From Porticoccaceae bacterium (lineage in GTDB: Bacteria; Pseudomonadota; Gammaproteobacteria; Pseudomonadales; Porticoccaceae), in contig JAPKCN010000029.1 of the NCBI GenBank assembly GCA_028822945.1, positions 1-13,543 of the forward strand: a stretch of DNA of 13,543 nt. The letters are read 5' to 3'. Shown piece after piece: positions 7,369 through 13,543 of the stretch; the stretch's first letter is position 1, and each line of letters begins with the position of its first letter. The notes beneath the pieces are model-generated. The model made no database searches. It saw nothing but the letters and a program-made list of their open reading frames with translations, and had not been told where the DNA came from. A program made the translations under genes and the position numbers.

Positions 7369-8082
7369 ATGAGTGATTATCCGTTTCTACCCGATAGCCT
7401 GATGGCACTTCTGCGGCAGGTCGACACGCCGACGGTCTGTAATGCCATCGAAGTCGTCTATGGCAAGCGCGGATTTGATCGTTTTACCCGCGGCACTATG
7501 CAACACTCAAACCCCGCTGCAAGGCCAATTGTCGGGCTGGCTAGAACGGCGAAAATCGCCGGATTAGAGCCACCAAAAGAGTCCGCCACAATTATTCGGG
7601 CGCGCCGAATGGACTATTTTCGGTCGATGGCTGCTGGCCTATCGCCGACCGCTGCCGTGATTGAAGACCTCGATTATCCAAATTGCATCGCCGGCTGGTG
7701 GGGCGAGGTGCAGGTGGCAGTGCATCGCGGCCTAGGCCTTGCCGGTGCGTTGACAAACGGCGTAATGCGCGATCTTGATGCGCTAGACGATGAATTTCCT
7801 GTACTTGCCGGCTCGATTGGCGTCAGTCATGGCTTTGTGCATGTAGTCGAAATTGGCACGCCGGTAGATATCTTGGGTTTGCGCGTGGTGCAGGGAGAAT
7901 TGATCCACGCCGATCGTCACGGTGCTTTGGTCATACCCAGTGAGATCACCTTGCAACTCGAACAGGCGATCGCCAGCGTTGTTGCCAGCGAGGAGACTAT
8001 TTTAGGTCCGGCGCGCGCGGCCGACTTTACCATCGAAAAGCTCGAGCATGCATGGAGCGAATTTGAACAGCGGCGAACCTAG
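7369..8082 (+). CDS. RraA-family protein, 4-hydroxy-4-methyl-2-oxoglutarate aldolase-like
   Basis: This 237-residue protein belongs to the RraA/HMG-aldolase family (often mislabelled as a menaquinone methyltransferase). Visible family marks are PTVCNAIE (21-28), GWWGEVQVAVHRGLGLAGALTNG (109-131) and the R134-D135 pair in GVMRDLDAL, then PVDILGLRVVQGELIHADRHGALVIP (165-190). In the aldolase branch the Arg-Asp pair binds substrate and the divalent metal. E. coli RraA, the RNase E inhibitor, has Arg-Gln there as I recall, so this is more likely an enzyme than an RNase regulator. Such enzymes cleave 4-hydroxy-4-methyl- or 4-carboxy-4-hydroxy-2-oxo acids or decarboxylate oxaloacetate. It sits 12 bp after the HpaI-type aldolase and 9 bp before the dehydrogenase. 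Two aldolase-type proteins side by side suggest successive steps or an alternative role for this one. Confidence 0.88.
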   Translation: MSDYPFLPDSLMALLRQVDTPTVCNAIEVVYGKRGFDRFTRGTMQHSNPAARPIVGLARTAKIAGLEPPKESATIIRARRMDYFRSMAAGLSPTAAVIEDLDYPNCIAGWWGEVQVAVHRGLGLAGALTNGVMRDLDALDDEFPVLAGSIGVSHGFVHVVEIGTPVDILGLRVVQGELIHADRHGALVIPSEITLQLEQAIASVVASEETILGPARAADFTIEKLEHAWSEFEQRRT

Positions 8083-8091
8083 TCAAGTGAT

Positions 8092-9069
8092 GTGTTGATC
8101 AGATCACCGAGAATATGCGTGACCCGGAGACTGCCGGCAGCGGTCGAGGCGCGCCTGAGCGGGCGTTATGATGTGCGCTTAAATGCAGACGACAAGCCAC
8201 TGGATAGCGCGCAACTGAGGGCTGCAATGACCGACTATGATGCGCTGATAGCGACGGTCAGCGACTGCCTAGATAGGCGAGTGCTCGACGTGCCGGATCG
8301 CCGTGTTCAGTTAATAGCCAACGTCGGCGTCGGCGTCAGCAATATTGATATCGACTACGCACGCCGTGAGGGTATTGCGCTGTCGAATACCCCCGATGTA
8401 CTCACCGATGCCACCGCCGACATTGCCTTGCTATTGATTCTCGCATCAACCCGGCGCGCCTTTGCCGCCGAGCAAAAACTTCGGCGTGGCGACTGGCGTG
8501 GTTTTTCGTTGGTCGACGGGCTCGGCATTAGTGTTCGCGGTAAAATGCTGGGCGTTGTTGGCATGGGTCGCATCGGCCGAGCAACCGCGCGGCGCGCGCA
8601 TTTTGCTCTGGGTATGCAGGTTACTTTTTACAACCGTTCGCCGATTGCCGACCCGCTTTTGGAGTTCGGCTTTGCGGCGCACCAAGTGGACAGTATCGAC
8701 AGCTTAATGGCCACTGCCGATGTGGTTTCGATACATCTGCCCGGCGGTATAACTGAGCCGCTGATCGGCGCCAGGCAAATTGCTCAAATGAAATCTAGTG
8801 CACATCTAATTAATACTGGACGCGGCGACAGTATCGATCAGCAAGCTCTGATTGCGGCATTACTTGACGGCCGCATAGCCGGCGCCGGACTGGATGTTTT
8901 TGCCGACGAACCAGATGTGCCAGAGGTATTAATGCAACTCGATAATGTTACGCTGCTGCCGCACATTGGCTCCGCCACCGAGGAGGCGCGCACTGCTATG
9001 GGTATGCTGGCGGCCGATAACCTAGACGGATTTTTTGGTGGCATAGGCTTGATTAATGCGGTGTTATAG
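8092..9069 (+). CDS. D-isomer-specific 2-hydroxyacid dehydrogenase (glyoxylate/hydroxypyruvate reductase-like)
   Basis: This enzyme interconverts a 2-oxo acid and a D-2-hydroxy acid using a nicotinamide cofactor. In 325 residues it shows the nucleotide-binding GMGRIG (157-162) and the catalytic set Arg244 (NTGRGD), Glu273 (ADEPD) and His291 (LLPHIGSAT). After the second strand of the Rossmann fold there is Asn181-Arg182-Ser183 in place of an acidic residue. This usually indicates preference for NADPH and is typical of glyoxylate/hydroxypyruvate reductases. The start is GTG at 8092, or TTG at 8095; neither has a strong ribosome site, and the previous gene ends 9 bp upstream, so coupling is likely. 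It is the last gene of the operon and would reduce a 2-oxo product of the aldolases (inference). Only 40 bp separate it from the convergent HAD gene, and no clear terminator is visible. Confidence 0.92.
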   Translation: MLIRSPRICVTRRLPAAVEARLSGRYDVRLNADDKPLDSAQLRAAMTDYDALIATVSDCLDRRVLDVPDRRVQLIANVGVGVSNIDIDYARREGIALSNTPDVLTDATADIALLLILASTRRAFAAEQKLRRGDWRGFSLVDGLGISVRGKMLGVVGMGRIGRATARRAHFALGMQVTFYNRSPIADPLLEFGFAAHQVDSIDSLMATADVVSIHLPGGITEPLIGARQIAQMKSSAHLINTGRGDSIDQQALIAALLDGRIAGAGLDVFADEPDVPEVLMQLDNVTLLPHIGSATEEARTAMGMLAADNLDGFFGGIGLINAVL

Positions 9070-9109
9070 GCGCGCAATACACGGCTTATGTAGCGCTGGC
9101 CATATCCAT

Positions 9110-9760
9110 CTATAAGGTTAACGCCCCTAAGTCGCGGGCGATAACATCGTCTTCGGCCCATACGTCTGGGGCCAGCGCGGCGTACTCTCCAGGGTACAAG
9201 TAACACCTAAGACCGGCTTGCACAGCGGCCTGCTGGTTACTTCTGGTATCTTCAATCGCGATCGCTTGATCTGCGCTGATAGCCAGCGTGGTGAGGGCAT
9301 AACGAAAGACTTCAGGGTCTGGTTTTAGCTGATTTATATCGCTCATATTGGTGATCAGGTCAAATTGAGTAAAATCGATAAAATCCGCAAGGCCAGCTGT
9401 GATAGTTGCCAAGGTGTGGGGTGTGGTGGTGGTTAAAAACGCGATTTTGATATTGCGCTCACGGCATGTCTGAATGATCTCAACGCAGCCGGGCCGAGGT
9501 TTGATACCGTTTTTTACCAGCTGTTCAAAGACCACCTGCTTATCATTGTGAATCTTGGCGATTTGTGTGTCGCTAAGGGCTCCGTCAGAAAATTGCGCGA
9601 GTCTTTTTTGACCGCCCGGATCGGCGAGCATACCGCAATAGGTCCCGATATTCCAATTCCAGTTTAAATTATTGATTTTAAACGCTTTATTGTAGGCTTG
9701 GCGCTGTAGTTCCGAGGTCTCCGCGAGCACCCCGATAGAGCCGAATAAAAGAGCTTTCAT
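9110..9760 (-). CDS. CbbY-like HAD-superfamily protein lacking the motif I aspartates
   Basis: The 216-residue chain follows the plan of CbbY/phosphoglycolate-phosphatase-type HAD hydrolases with a helical cap (about 16-85). Motif II is FLTTTT (109-114, Thr110/111), motif III is Lys146 in LKPDP, and motif IV is Glu170-Asp171 in IAIEDT. Motif I, however, reads LLFGSIGVLAET (4-15), where the family has FDVDGTLAET. The nucleophile Asp is Gly7 and the general acid/base Asp is Ile9. The flanking sequence is otherwise well kept, so this is not a frameshift. The protein should not work as an ordinary phosphatase. It may be a pseudoenzyme, a binding or regulatory protein, or a subgroup with different chemistry. 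It starts at the ATG at 9760 without a strong Shine-Dalgarno sequence and converges with the dehydrogenase. Confidence 0.85.
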   Translation of the reverse strand: MKALLFGSIGVLAETSELQRQAYNKAFKINNLNWNWNIGTYCGMLADPGGQKRLAQFSDGALSDTQIAKIHNDKQVVFEQLVKNGIKPRPGCVEIIQTCRERNIKIAFLTTTTPHTLATITAGLADFIDFTQFDLITNMSDINQLKPDPEVFRYALTTLAISADQAIAIEDTRSNQQAAVQAGLRCYLYPGEYAALAPDVWAEDDVIARDLGALTL

Positions 9761-10479
9761 TACTATTAATCATCCATAAGCGGGTTAAATTATCATCAGT
9801 TAACGGTCGGATTTAGCGACCTTGGTTCGACCGGGTCATTGGGCCTTGTCGGCGACCCGCAACATGACGCGCAAGGGATGCGGCGGTGCAGCACGCCTCA
9901 CTGCGATAGCCCGAGTGCGTTTTGGTTTAGACATCTGCCGACGCTTGTTTGGCTGCGCTAATCGCCGATACAGCACGTTTAAAAATGACCAAGGGAGATG
10001 CTAGCAGATGGGCACTAACCATGCAATTTTGGGTTGTGTCAGCTGGGTCTGCGGTTCTTTTGTATTGTTCATCACTATAGATGGTGCAAAACATAGCGCC
10101 CTTAAGAGTTATCGCTATTGCCGCTGACCTAAAATTTTAAATCCTCGGAAAAATTTAGCTGGTCGTACCACAGATATAAGCGTATTACATGGGCGCCGCG
10201 AGCGCGGTTTTTTCGAAGCCGCGGGCTAGGCATTTCATCTTCGGTTGTCGGTAGCCACATGACGCCCAACGATCTAAGTTCCTCTGGCGAAAGTGGATCG
10301 GCGGCGCAGGGATCACACAAATGCCGTGTGAGGGTACAAATAACGCCGGCGCAAAAAAGCAACAAAGCAGATTGCGGTGTTGAGGCGTGCCGACTTCACC
10401 GCGATCATGAGATCGATACCGGTGATAAAAACTAGCAACAACAGCTCATGTCCCCACTACCCCGATGATAACAAACCGT

Positions 10480-10880
10480 CTTTTGAGGTAAAAAGCATGA
10501 CGACGATGGCAATGTTGACAGCGTTAAAAAAGTGCTAGCCAAGATAGGTTAACAGCCATTTGTTGAAGATTGCCAGTAGCGCGGCCACTGCCTATTATTA
10601 AATTGTCGGTGCGCAGCAATAGAGATAGCGATAATCCGGTTATGACAGCGCTTTGCCAACCACGTTCGCGCCGGTTGCGGATAATTGGTATGGCTGACGG
10701 CAAAATAATCAATCTGACAGCCAAAGCAAGCGCTGATCCAGAGCAGGTTTTCTGCCAGCAAAACGGTTAAGTAATTGCGTGCGAGCCCGCATAGCAAAAA
10801 GGTCGATTAACAAACTGTTTGCCAGTAGCGAAAATCGCCAACAGGACTGCTATTGCCGACCTGTTGCAATCGGCCTTAGT
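10480..10880 (-). pseudogene. possible remnant of a membrane-protein gene
   Basis: On the minus strand, short hydrophobic stretches follow one another in changing frames with stops between them. Examples are AIAVLLAIFATGKQFVNR, YLTVLLAENLLWISACFG and VITGLSLSLLLRTDNLIIG. This is what a frame-shifted gene for a membrane protein would look like, but AT-rich non-coding DNA can also give such runs. No family can be assigned. The limits are approximate and the call is weak. Confidence 0.2.
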
Positions 10881-11121
10881 GGAGCCCGAGAATATCCCCA
10901 GCTAAGCAGGACACCGTCGTGTGGAGCGATTTTTTTTGCCGCTAGCGAGAAACTACTTCTTATCGGTTAAAGTTGTCTATGCGATCCATGCCGCCATTCC
11001 TATGATGCCCGCCGATGTGCAAAACTGCTCAGATATCTGCGCCCCAACACGCTATTGGTATCTTTTATACAGCACAAATTACCGGTGCCGAAGCACTTTG
11101 CATGCCGCCAATAGGATCTTG

Positions 11122-11150
11122 TTTAAGTCGCCGGCGCCATCTGCTAAAAT
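11122..11150 (+). promoter_or_regulatory. possible promoter upstream of the DMT transporter gene
   Basis: TAAAAT at 11145-11150 matches the -10 consensus at 5 of 6 positions. The -35 candidate, TTTAAG at 11122-11127 with a 17-bp spacer, matches only 3 of 6. It lies about 105 nt before the start codon. Confidence 0.22.
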
Positions 11151-11254
11151 CAACAACTGCCAACCTAGTGCGTCTTATACTCCAGAACTCAACCTTTACA
11201 ACGTAGGGAGCCGCATTTGAAAGTTCTTGCCAGCGCCACTTTTATGCACCGTGA

Positions 11255-12175
11255 TTGCTTGTGAATAATATTTCGGGGCGCTGGAAATTGGGTTTTGCAC
11301 TGGCCCTCACAGCGGCCGCCATGTGGGGTTTGATACCCATTGCATTAAAGGGCATGTTGTCGTTGCTCGATCCCATTACGACGACATTTTTCCGCCTTTT
11401 TTTAGCTGGAGCGATTCTCACACCGTTACTAATTTTTGGCAACCAACTGCCTAATCGAGCGAAACTTCTGTCGCCAAAATTAGCTCTGCGCTTGGTGGGT
11501 ACCGGCGTACTGGTGGCCGGCAATTATGGATTGTTTTGCTTTGGCCTTGAAAAGACCACTCCCGAAGCGGCTGAAGTGATGATTCAGATCGCGCCAATGC
11601 TACTTTTATTGGCGGGCCTATGGATTTTTAAAGAGTCGTTTTCAGCGATGCAATGGGCTGGATTTGCCTGCTTCGTCTGCGGTCTGTTGCTGTTTTTTAA
11701 CCATCATTTAAAAGACCTTTTTATCGCTTTTAACGCCTATGGTTTGGGTATGTTGATGGTGGCTATGTCCGGCGTGTGTTGGGCAGGTTATGCCGTTTCG
11801 CAAAAGTTTTTGTTGCGTGAGTTCAATCCCCAAGAGACCATGATGGCGTTTTATTGGGTCGGAACCTTGGCATTGCTGCCGTTTTGCAACTTCACGCCAC
11901 TACCCCTCTTCGACCTCTGGCAGTGGTTGCTGTTGCTGGCATGTGGCGTCATTACGTTGATTGCCTATGGCAGTTTCGCCGAATCCTTGATGCATATCCA
12001 GGCGTCTAGAGCGAGTGCGCTGATCGCGCTGAGTCCGCTGTTGACCATGGCGATCATGCAATCTATCCCACTCGACGGCATTCGAGCGGAACCGCTTGGA
12101 TGGCTTTCATTGATCGGGGCATTGATGGTAGTGATCGGTTCGATGGCCACGGCGATGGCCGTCAAGCGGGCCTGA
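11255..12175 (+). CDS. EamA/DMT-family transporter
   Basis: This inner-membrane protein has 306 residues and about 10 hydrophobic helices in two EamA repeats (about 13-140 and 160-300), as in the drug/metabolite transporter superfamily. Typical features are the N-terminal AAAMWGLIPIALKGML (20-35), EKTTPEAAEVMIQIAPMLLLLAG in the first repeat, and SRASALIALSPLLT in the second. Members export or import amino acids, nucleosides, drugs or other metabolites, and the substrate cannot be predicted. The start is not an ATG: an in-frame stop lies just before the TTG at 11255, and a GTG at 11261 is the other choice. Neither has a strong ribosome site. It is separated from its neighbours by long gaps on both sides and is probably transcribed alone, so it may be unrelated to the catabolic locus. 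Confidence 0.9.
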   Translation: MLVNNISGRWKLGFALALTAAAMWGLIPIALKGMLSLLDPITTTFFRLFLAGAILTPLLIFGNQLPNRAKLLSPKLALRLVGTGVLVAGNYGLFCFGLEKTTPEAAEVMIQIAPMLLLLAGLWIFKESFSAMQWAGFACFVCGLLLFFNHHLKDLFIAFNAYGLGMLMVAMSGVCWAGYAVSQKFLLREFNPQETMMAFYWVGTLALLPFCNFTPLPLFDLWQWLLLLACGVITLIAYGSFAESLMHIQASRASALIALSPLLTMAIMQSIPLDGIRAEPLGWLSLIGALMVVIGSMATAMAVKRA

Positions 12176-12359
12176 CAACGCTGGTAGTGAAGCTACGATG
12201 TCGACTGAGGGATCCGGGAGGCGGGCATACGTGCAAAGTTACTATAGGAACCCTAAGGGGCTGATTAGCTGGGCTAAAAAGCGCACTAGAGTGACTATTA
12301 CGGCCTCAGTACATGCGGTCGGCGAATTGCGGATGGGTCTAAAAAGTGGGTTGAAACGT

Positions 12360-12392
12360 GGGTTCTACTGAAAAATCGCACAAATAGAACCC
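12360..12392. repeat. 8-bp inverted repeat upstream of the esterase gene
   Basis: GGGTTCTA (12360-12367) and TAGAACCC (12385-12392) are perfect inverted arms around a 17-bp spacer, 26 bp before the ATG of the esterase gene. It could be an operator with two half-sites or a hairpin in the mRNA leader. There is no T-run after it, so it is not a standard terminator for the DMT gene. The rest of 12176-12418 holds nothing else I can recognise. Confidence 0.4.
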
Positions 12393-12407
12393 GATAATAA
12401 AAACAAC

Positions 12408-12412
12408 AGGGG
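12408..12412 (+). promoter_or_regulatory. ribosome binding site of the esterase gene
   Basis: AGGGG lies 6 nt before the ATG at 12419. It supports this start, which directly precedes a signal peptide. Confidence 0.6.
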
Positions 12413-12418
12413 TTAAAT

Positions 12419-13543
12419 ATGCTGCAGAAATCATGTCTTATTGTGACACTACTGTTTATGTCACTCGGCGCAGTCGCGCAGTCTTACTTCACCGAATTGG
12501 TCGTATTTGGCGATAGTCTGCTTGACTCCGGCAATTACGGTGCCGACCGTCGTGCTACCAATCAACTCACTGACGGCAGTGGTCAATTTGCCCAGATCAG
12601 CCCGCAGTACCTTGCCAAGCACTTAGGATTAGCCTTGCAACCGGCCATCGATGGAGGGAGTAATTATGCCGTCGGCGGTTATCAAACTCAGAATGTCCTC
12701 AACTCGGTCTCGGGCACGGGCATTAATACGGCGTTTTTTGGTGGCGGCGTCAGCACTTCTTTTTTAACTGATCGGGCAAATCGCGTTGATCCCAGAGCAA
12801 TAGTGCTTATAAACAGTGGTGGCAACGACCTAAACACGATTTTTGCGACGGTAGCGCCGACCGGAATACCGACTGCCATACAGGCACGCGCTGGCAACTT
12901 TAACGCCGCGGTCGCAGCGCTTTATGACGCCGGTGCTAACTACATTATGGTATCGAATGTACCCGATTTGGCGATGACGCCGGGACCTCAAGCTGCGTTG
13001 GCCGCGGGTTTTTACACCGCCGCGACAATAGGCAGTATTTCAGCCTCGACCGCCGGCTACAACGGACTTTTAGCCGAAGCTGCATCTGGCGTGCTGTCGG
13101 CCGCCAATATTATTCCGTTTGACCTTGATGGCGCGCTTAAATACATTATGGCAAACGCCGATGCCTATGGTCTCGCCAACGGCGAGATTAACGGCTTAGA
13201 TCAGCTGTATATGTGCTACAACGGCGGCTCGGGCGGTTGCTTTGAACACCCGGTATACGGAATCAATGGCGCTGCGCCAAACCCGCGCAAGCTACTTTTT
13301 AATGACGCCTTACACCCAACTGGCGTGACTAGTGAAATCGTCGGTGATGTCCTGATTGATATCGTCGCCGCGCCCAGTAAAATCGGACTTCTGCCCGAGT
13401 TGGGCCTAAATGCAGCGAGTGCACATGCGTTGCGCGTCAGCAATCAATTACGCCAGTCGCGCTGGGGTGATATGCAACCTCAAATATTCGTTGCAAGCCA
13501 TCTTAGCAATGCCGAGACGAGCGGTATCGAATTTGCTGAAGCG
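12419..13543 (+). CDS. GDSL-family esterase/lipase, probable autotransporter, 3' end cut by the window
   Basis: An open frame of 375 codons runs off the window edge. Residues 1-20 form a signal peptide (hydrophobic core about 7-17, cleavage likely after AVA). The GDSL blocks are complete: FGDSLLDSGN (30-39) with nucleophile Ser33, the glycine of SNYAVGG (81-87) for block II, GGND (134-137) for block III, and NDALHPTG (295-302) with Asp296 and His299. Block spacing and the small Cys pair (266 and 274) are like the passenger domain of EstA-type surface esterases. From about residue 334 a helix-like stretch is followed by alternating polar and non-polar residues (MQPQIFVASHLSNAETSG), which fits the entry into a C-terminal beta-barrel that would lie outside the window. 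The protein would hydrolyse esters at the cell surface. A secreted enzyme without a barrel remains possible. Confidence 0.88.
   Translation, partial: MLQKSCLIVTLLFMSLGAVAQSYFTELVVFGDSLLDSGNYGADRRATNQLTDGSGQFAQISPQYLAKHLGLALQPAIDGGSNYAVGGYQTQNVLNSVSGTGINTAFFGGGVSTSFLTDRANRVDPRAIVLINSGGNDLNTIFATVAPTGIPTAIQARAGNFNAAVAALYDAGANYIMVSNVPDLAMTPGPQAALAAGFYTAATIGSISASTAGYNGLLAEAASGVLSAANIIPFDLDGALKYIMANADAYGLANGEINGLDQLYMCYNGGSGGCFEHPVYGINGAAPNPRKLLFNDALHPTGVTSEIVGDVLIDIVAAPSKIGLLPELGLNAASAHALRVSNQLRQSRWGDMQPQIFVASHLSNAETSGIEFAEA

Larger units (their letters stand above)
9761..11254. other. long region without a convincing gene
   Basis: About 1.5 kb between the HAD and DMT genes carries only short reading frames on both strands, none with a recognisable domain. 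The longest, at 10129-10365 on the minus strand (78 codons), and those near 10524-10797 show no family I can name. No tRNA-like, rRNA-like or CRISPR-like structure is seen. The motif ATGTCCCC at 10448-10455 echoes the repeat around the symporter gene. The stretch may be decayed coding DNA or contain an unrecognised RNA. Confidence 0.5.

Noticed and set aside
9070..9109. Possible bidirectional terminator between dehydrogenase and HAD genes
   Set aside because: Only weak 5-bp arms (CTTAT/ATAAG) and no T-run; not enough for a call.
10129..10365. Minus-strand 78-codon frame with a hydrophobic N-terminus
   Set aside because: There is no recognisable family and no ribosome site I trust. It lies in a region that looks decayed, so it is described within the gene-poor stretch and not called as a gene.
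10921..11220. Plus-strand 99-codon frame before the DMT gene
   Set aside because: The residue composition is mixed with many Cys, Pro and Asn and no pattern of a protein family. It is probably chance.
1..13543. tRNA or rRNA genes, CRISPR arrays, complete insertion sequences or transposase genes
   Set aside because: I looked on both strands and saw no cloverleaf-like segment, no regularly spaced repeats and no transposase motif.

Overview
The window looks like a chromosomal segment of a Gram-negative, probably marine gammaproteobacterial, heterotroph. The base composition is close to balanced. There is a GDSL esterase with the layout of an outer-membrane autotransporter, which implies an outer membrane, and the genes are packed in short catabolic operons. 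The taxonomic call is an inference from gene style only; no rRNA or marker gene is present.

Layout. (1) 36-1643 (+): a sodium:solute symporter flanked by a perfect 13-bp inverted repeat. (2) 1748-4299 (-): a three-gene operon that encodes nothing but SnoaL/NTF2-like domains, as two double-domain proteins and one single-domain protein (five related domains). (3) 4300-4766: a divergent control region with a promoter on each strand and a TGTATACA palindrome. (4) 4767-9069 (+): a tight five-gene operon with a LacI-type regulator, an alpha/beta hydrolase, an HpaI/HpcH-type aldolase, an RraA/HMG-aldolase-like protein and a D-2-hydroxyacid dehydrogenase. Gaps are 2, 26, 12 and 9 bp. (5) 9110-9760 (-): a CbbY-like HAD protein, convergent with the operon, whose catalytic motif I has lost both aspartates. 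(6) 9761-11254: about 1.5 kb without a convincing gene, possibly holding remnants of a decayed membrane-protein gene. (7) 11255-12175 (+): an EamA/DMT-family transporter. (8) 12419 to the window end (+): a secreted GDSL esterase, cut by the window edge, whose C-terminus appears to be entering an autotransporter barrel.

How the genes may work together (inference). Regions 1 to 4 read as an uptake and catabolism locus for an organic acid or lactone-like substrate. The symporter would bring it in, SnoaL-like proteins and the hydrolase would isomerise, hydrate or hydrolyse it, and the two aldolase-type enzymes would cleave a 2-oxo acid to pyruvate or glyoxylate plus an aldehyde. The dehydrogenase would reduce a 2-oxo acid product such as glyoxylate or hydroxypyruvate, and the LacI protein would sense the substrate. 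The substrate cannot be read from the sequence. The most unusual points are the five-domain SnoaL cluster next to this operon, the HAD protein without its nucleophile, and the inverted repeat around the symporter.
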